Assembly (NCBI GenBank): GCA_005792805.1
Contig: SXQV01000244.1
Coordinates: 1 to 5,179, forward strand
DNA: 5,179 nt
Origin: Methylococcaceae bacterium
Lineage (GTDB): Bacteria > Pseudomonadota > Gammaproteobacteria > Methylococcales > Methylococcaceae
Direction of reading: 5' to 3'
Within the stretch, counting starts at the first letter, position 1. Each line of letters opens with the position of its first letter. The position numbers and the translations under genes were made by a program. Positions 4,852-5,179 of the stretch are shown piece by piece. Under the pieces are notes generated by a model. That model ran no database searches, was not told where the DNA came from, and saw nothing but the letters and a program-made list of their open reading frames with translations.

Positions 4852-5179
4852 GATGAGAAACGTCCAGAACATGGAACTCTCGGGACAATTGCATCCATCA
4901 GTGAGGAGGTTGGTGCGGGGCTTCTGCGCCTTTGCGGGGGGATATGGCCCACTGCATCTCGCTTCGATACCTGAGGTGCTATCGGCGCTTCGGGTGGAGC
5001 GACGCCGCAATGAACAGGCAATGTCTCAGAAAAGCCTTGGGCCCCCGGCTTCGACATGGGTATCGCTGAAAGCCGCGTCATCTCTGGGTTCTCTTTTTAA
5101 AAATTGTCACTACAGACGATCAGCTACCTCACTTTCAATAGGCATAGGGATTTTGATGGCTGCAAATAGGTCCATCTGA
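4852..5179. other. gene-free upstream region with short repeats
   Basis: No gene is supported in this 328-bp edge stretch. A plus-strand frame stays open across it but also runs antisense through the His-rich gene, has no ribosome site and has an implausible composition. The stretch contains GCTTCG three times (4961, 4987, 5048), CGATACC at 4965-4971 with its inverse GGTATCG at 5059-5065, and AAGCC/GGCTT/AAGCC at 5032, 5047 and 5070. An A/T tract TTTTTAAAAA spans 5093-5102. A weak minus-strand sigma70-like pair, TTGAAA (5138-5133) and TGTAGT (5114-5109) with 18 bp between, is also present. Confidence 0.5.
4966..4983. repeat. imperfect palindrome, possible activator site
   Basis: The segment has a perfect core ACCT-G-AGGT (4969-4977), with GAT on the left and ATC on the right offset by three bases. 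It is centred about 150 bp upstream of the predicted sigma54 transcript start, a usual distance for enhancer-binding proteins. The match is short and the role is inferred. Confidence 0.25.

Noticed and set aside
4900..5100. Riboswitch (cobalamin, glycine or cyclic di-GMP type)
   Set aside because: Some fragments such as GCCCACTG look suggestive, but the conserved boxes of these classes are not present in the right order.
5158..5175. Second sigma54-like site on the minus strand near the right edge (TGGACC...TTTGCA)
   Set aside because: GG and GC are 8 bp apart rather than the required 10.
4655..5179. 174-codon plus-strand open frame
   Set aside because: It runs antisense to the His-rich gene, has no ribosome site and no recognisable sequence; the minus-strand gene has a better signal peptide, codon use and promoter.
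5153..5179. Short plus-strand frame ATGGCTGCAAATAGG with an upstream GGGA
   Set aside because: Only seven codons before the TGA at the window edge; nothing supports it as a gene.

Overview
The window looks like a chromosomal stretch of a gammaproteobacterium with moderate GC. The main evidence is the left-edge gene, an L-aspartate oxidase (nadB) whose protein follows the Escherichia coli enzyme closely, with long identical blocks as I remember that sequence. The rest consists of envelope-directed proteins: a periplasmic binding protein, two small lipoproteins, a beta-barrel outer-membrane protein and a small exported His-rich protein. I cannot name the genus.

Layout. 1-910 (minus): 5' part of nadB, cut by the window edge, with a plausible sigma70 promoter at 943-972. 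1088-2353 (minus): an orphan type-1 periplasmic substrate-binding protein (LivK-like) with a Sec signal peptide and no permease or ATPase beside it. 2354-2693: a 340-bp divergent intergenic region holding a perfect 6-bp-arm palindrome, two candidate plus-strand promoters and a leader hairpin. 2694-3026 (plus): a Gly/Met/Tyr-rich lipoprotein starting at GTG. It converges on 3120-3461 (minus), a small Cys-rich lipoprotein. 3505-4359 (minus): a DUF2490-type outer-membrane beta-barrel protein with an anomalous N terminus. 4554-4799 (minus): an 81-residue exported protein ending in a His cluster. 4800-5179: about 380 bp without a supportable gene.

The most interesting part is the minus-strand series from the right: a near-consensus sigma54 (-24/-12) promoter at 4836-4851, then the His-rich exported protein, the DUF2490 outer-membrane protein and the Cys-rich lipoprotein. 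The last two are only 43 bp apart and probably form one transcript. About 194 bp separate the His-rich gene from the DUF2490 gene and no clear terminator is visible there, so one sigma54-driven envelope operon is possible but not shown. The gene-free DNA upstream of the sigma54 site carries repeated and inverted short motifs at distances suitable for an enhancer-binding activator.

No tRNA, rRNA, CRISPR array, insertion sequence or convincing Rho-independent terminator was recognised.
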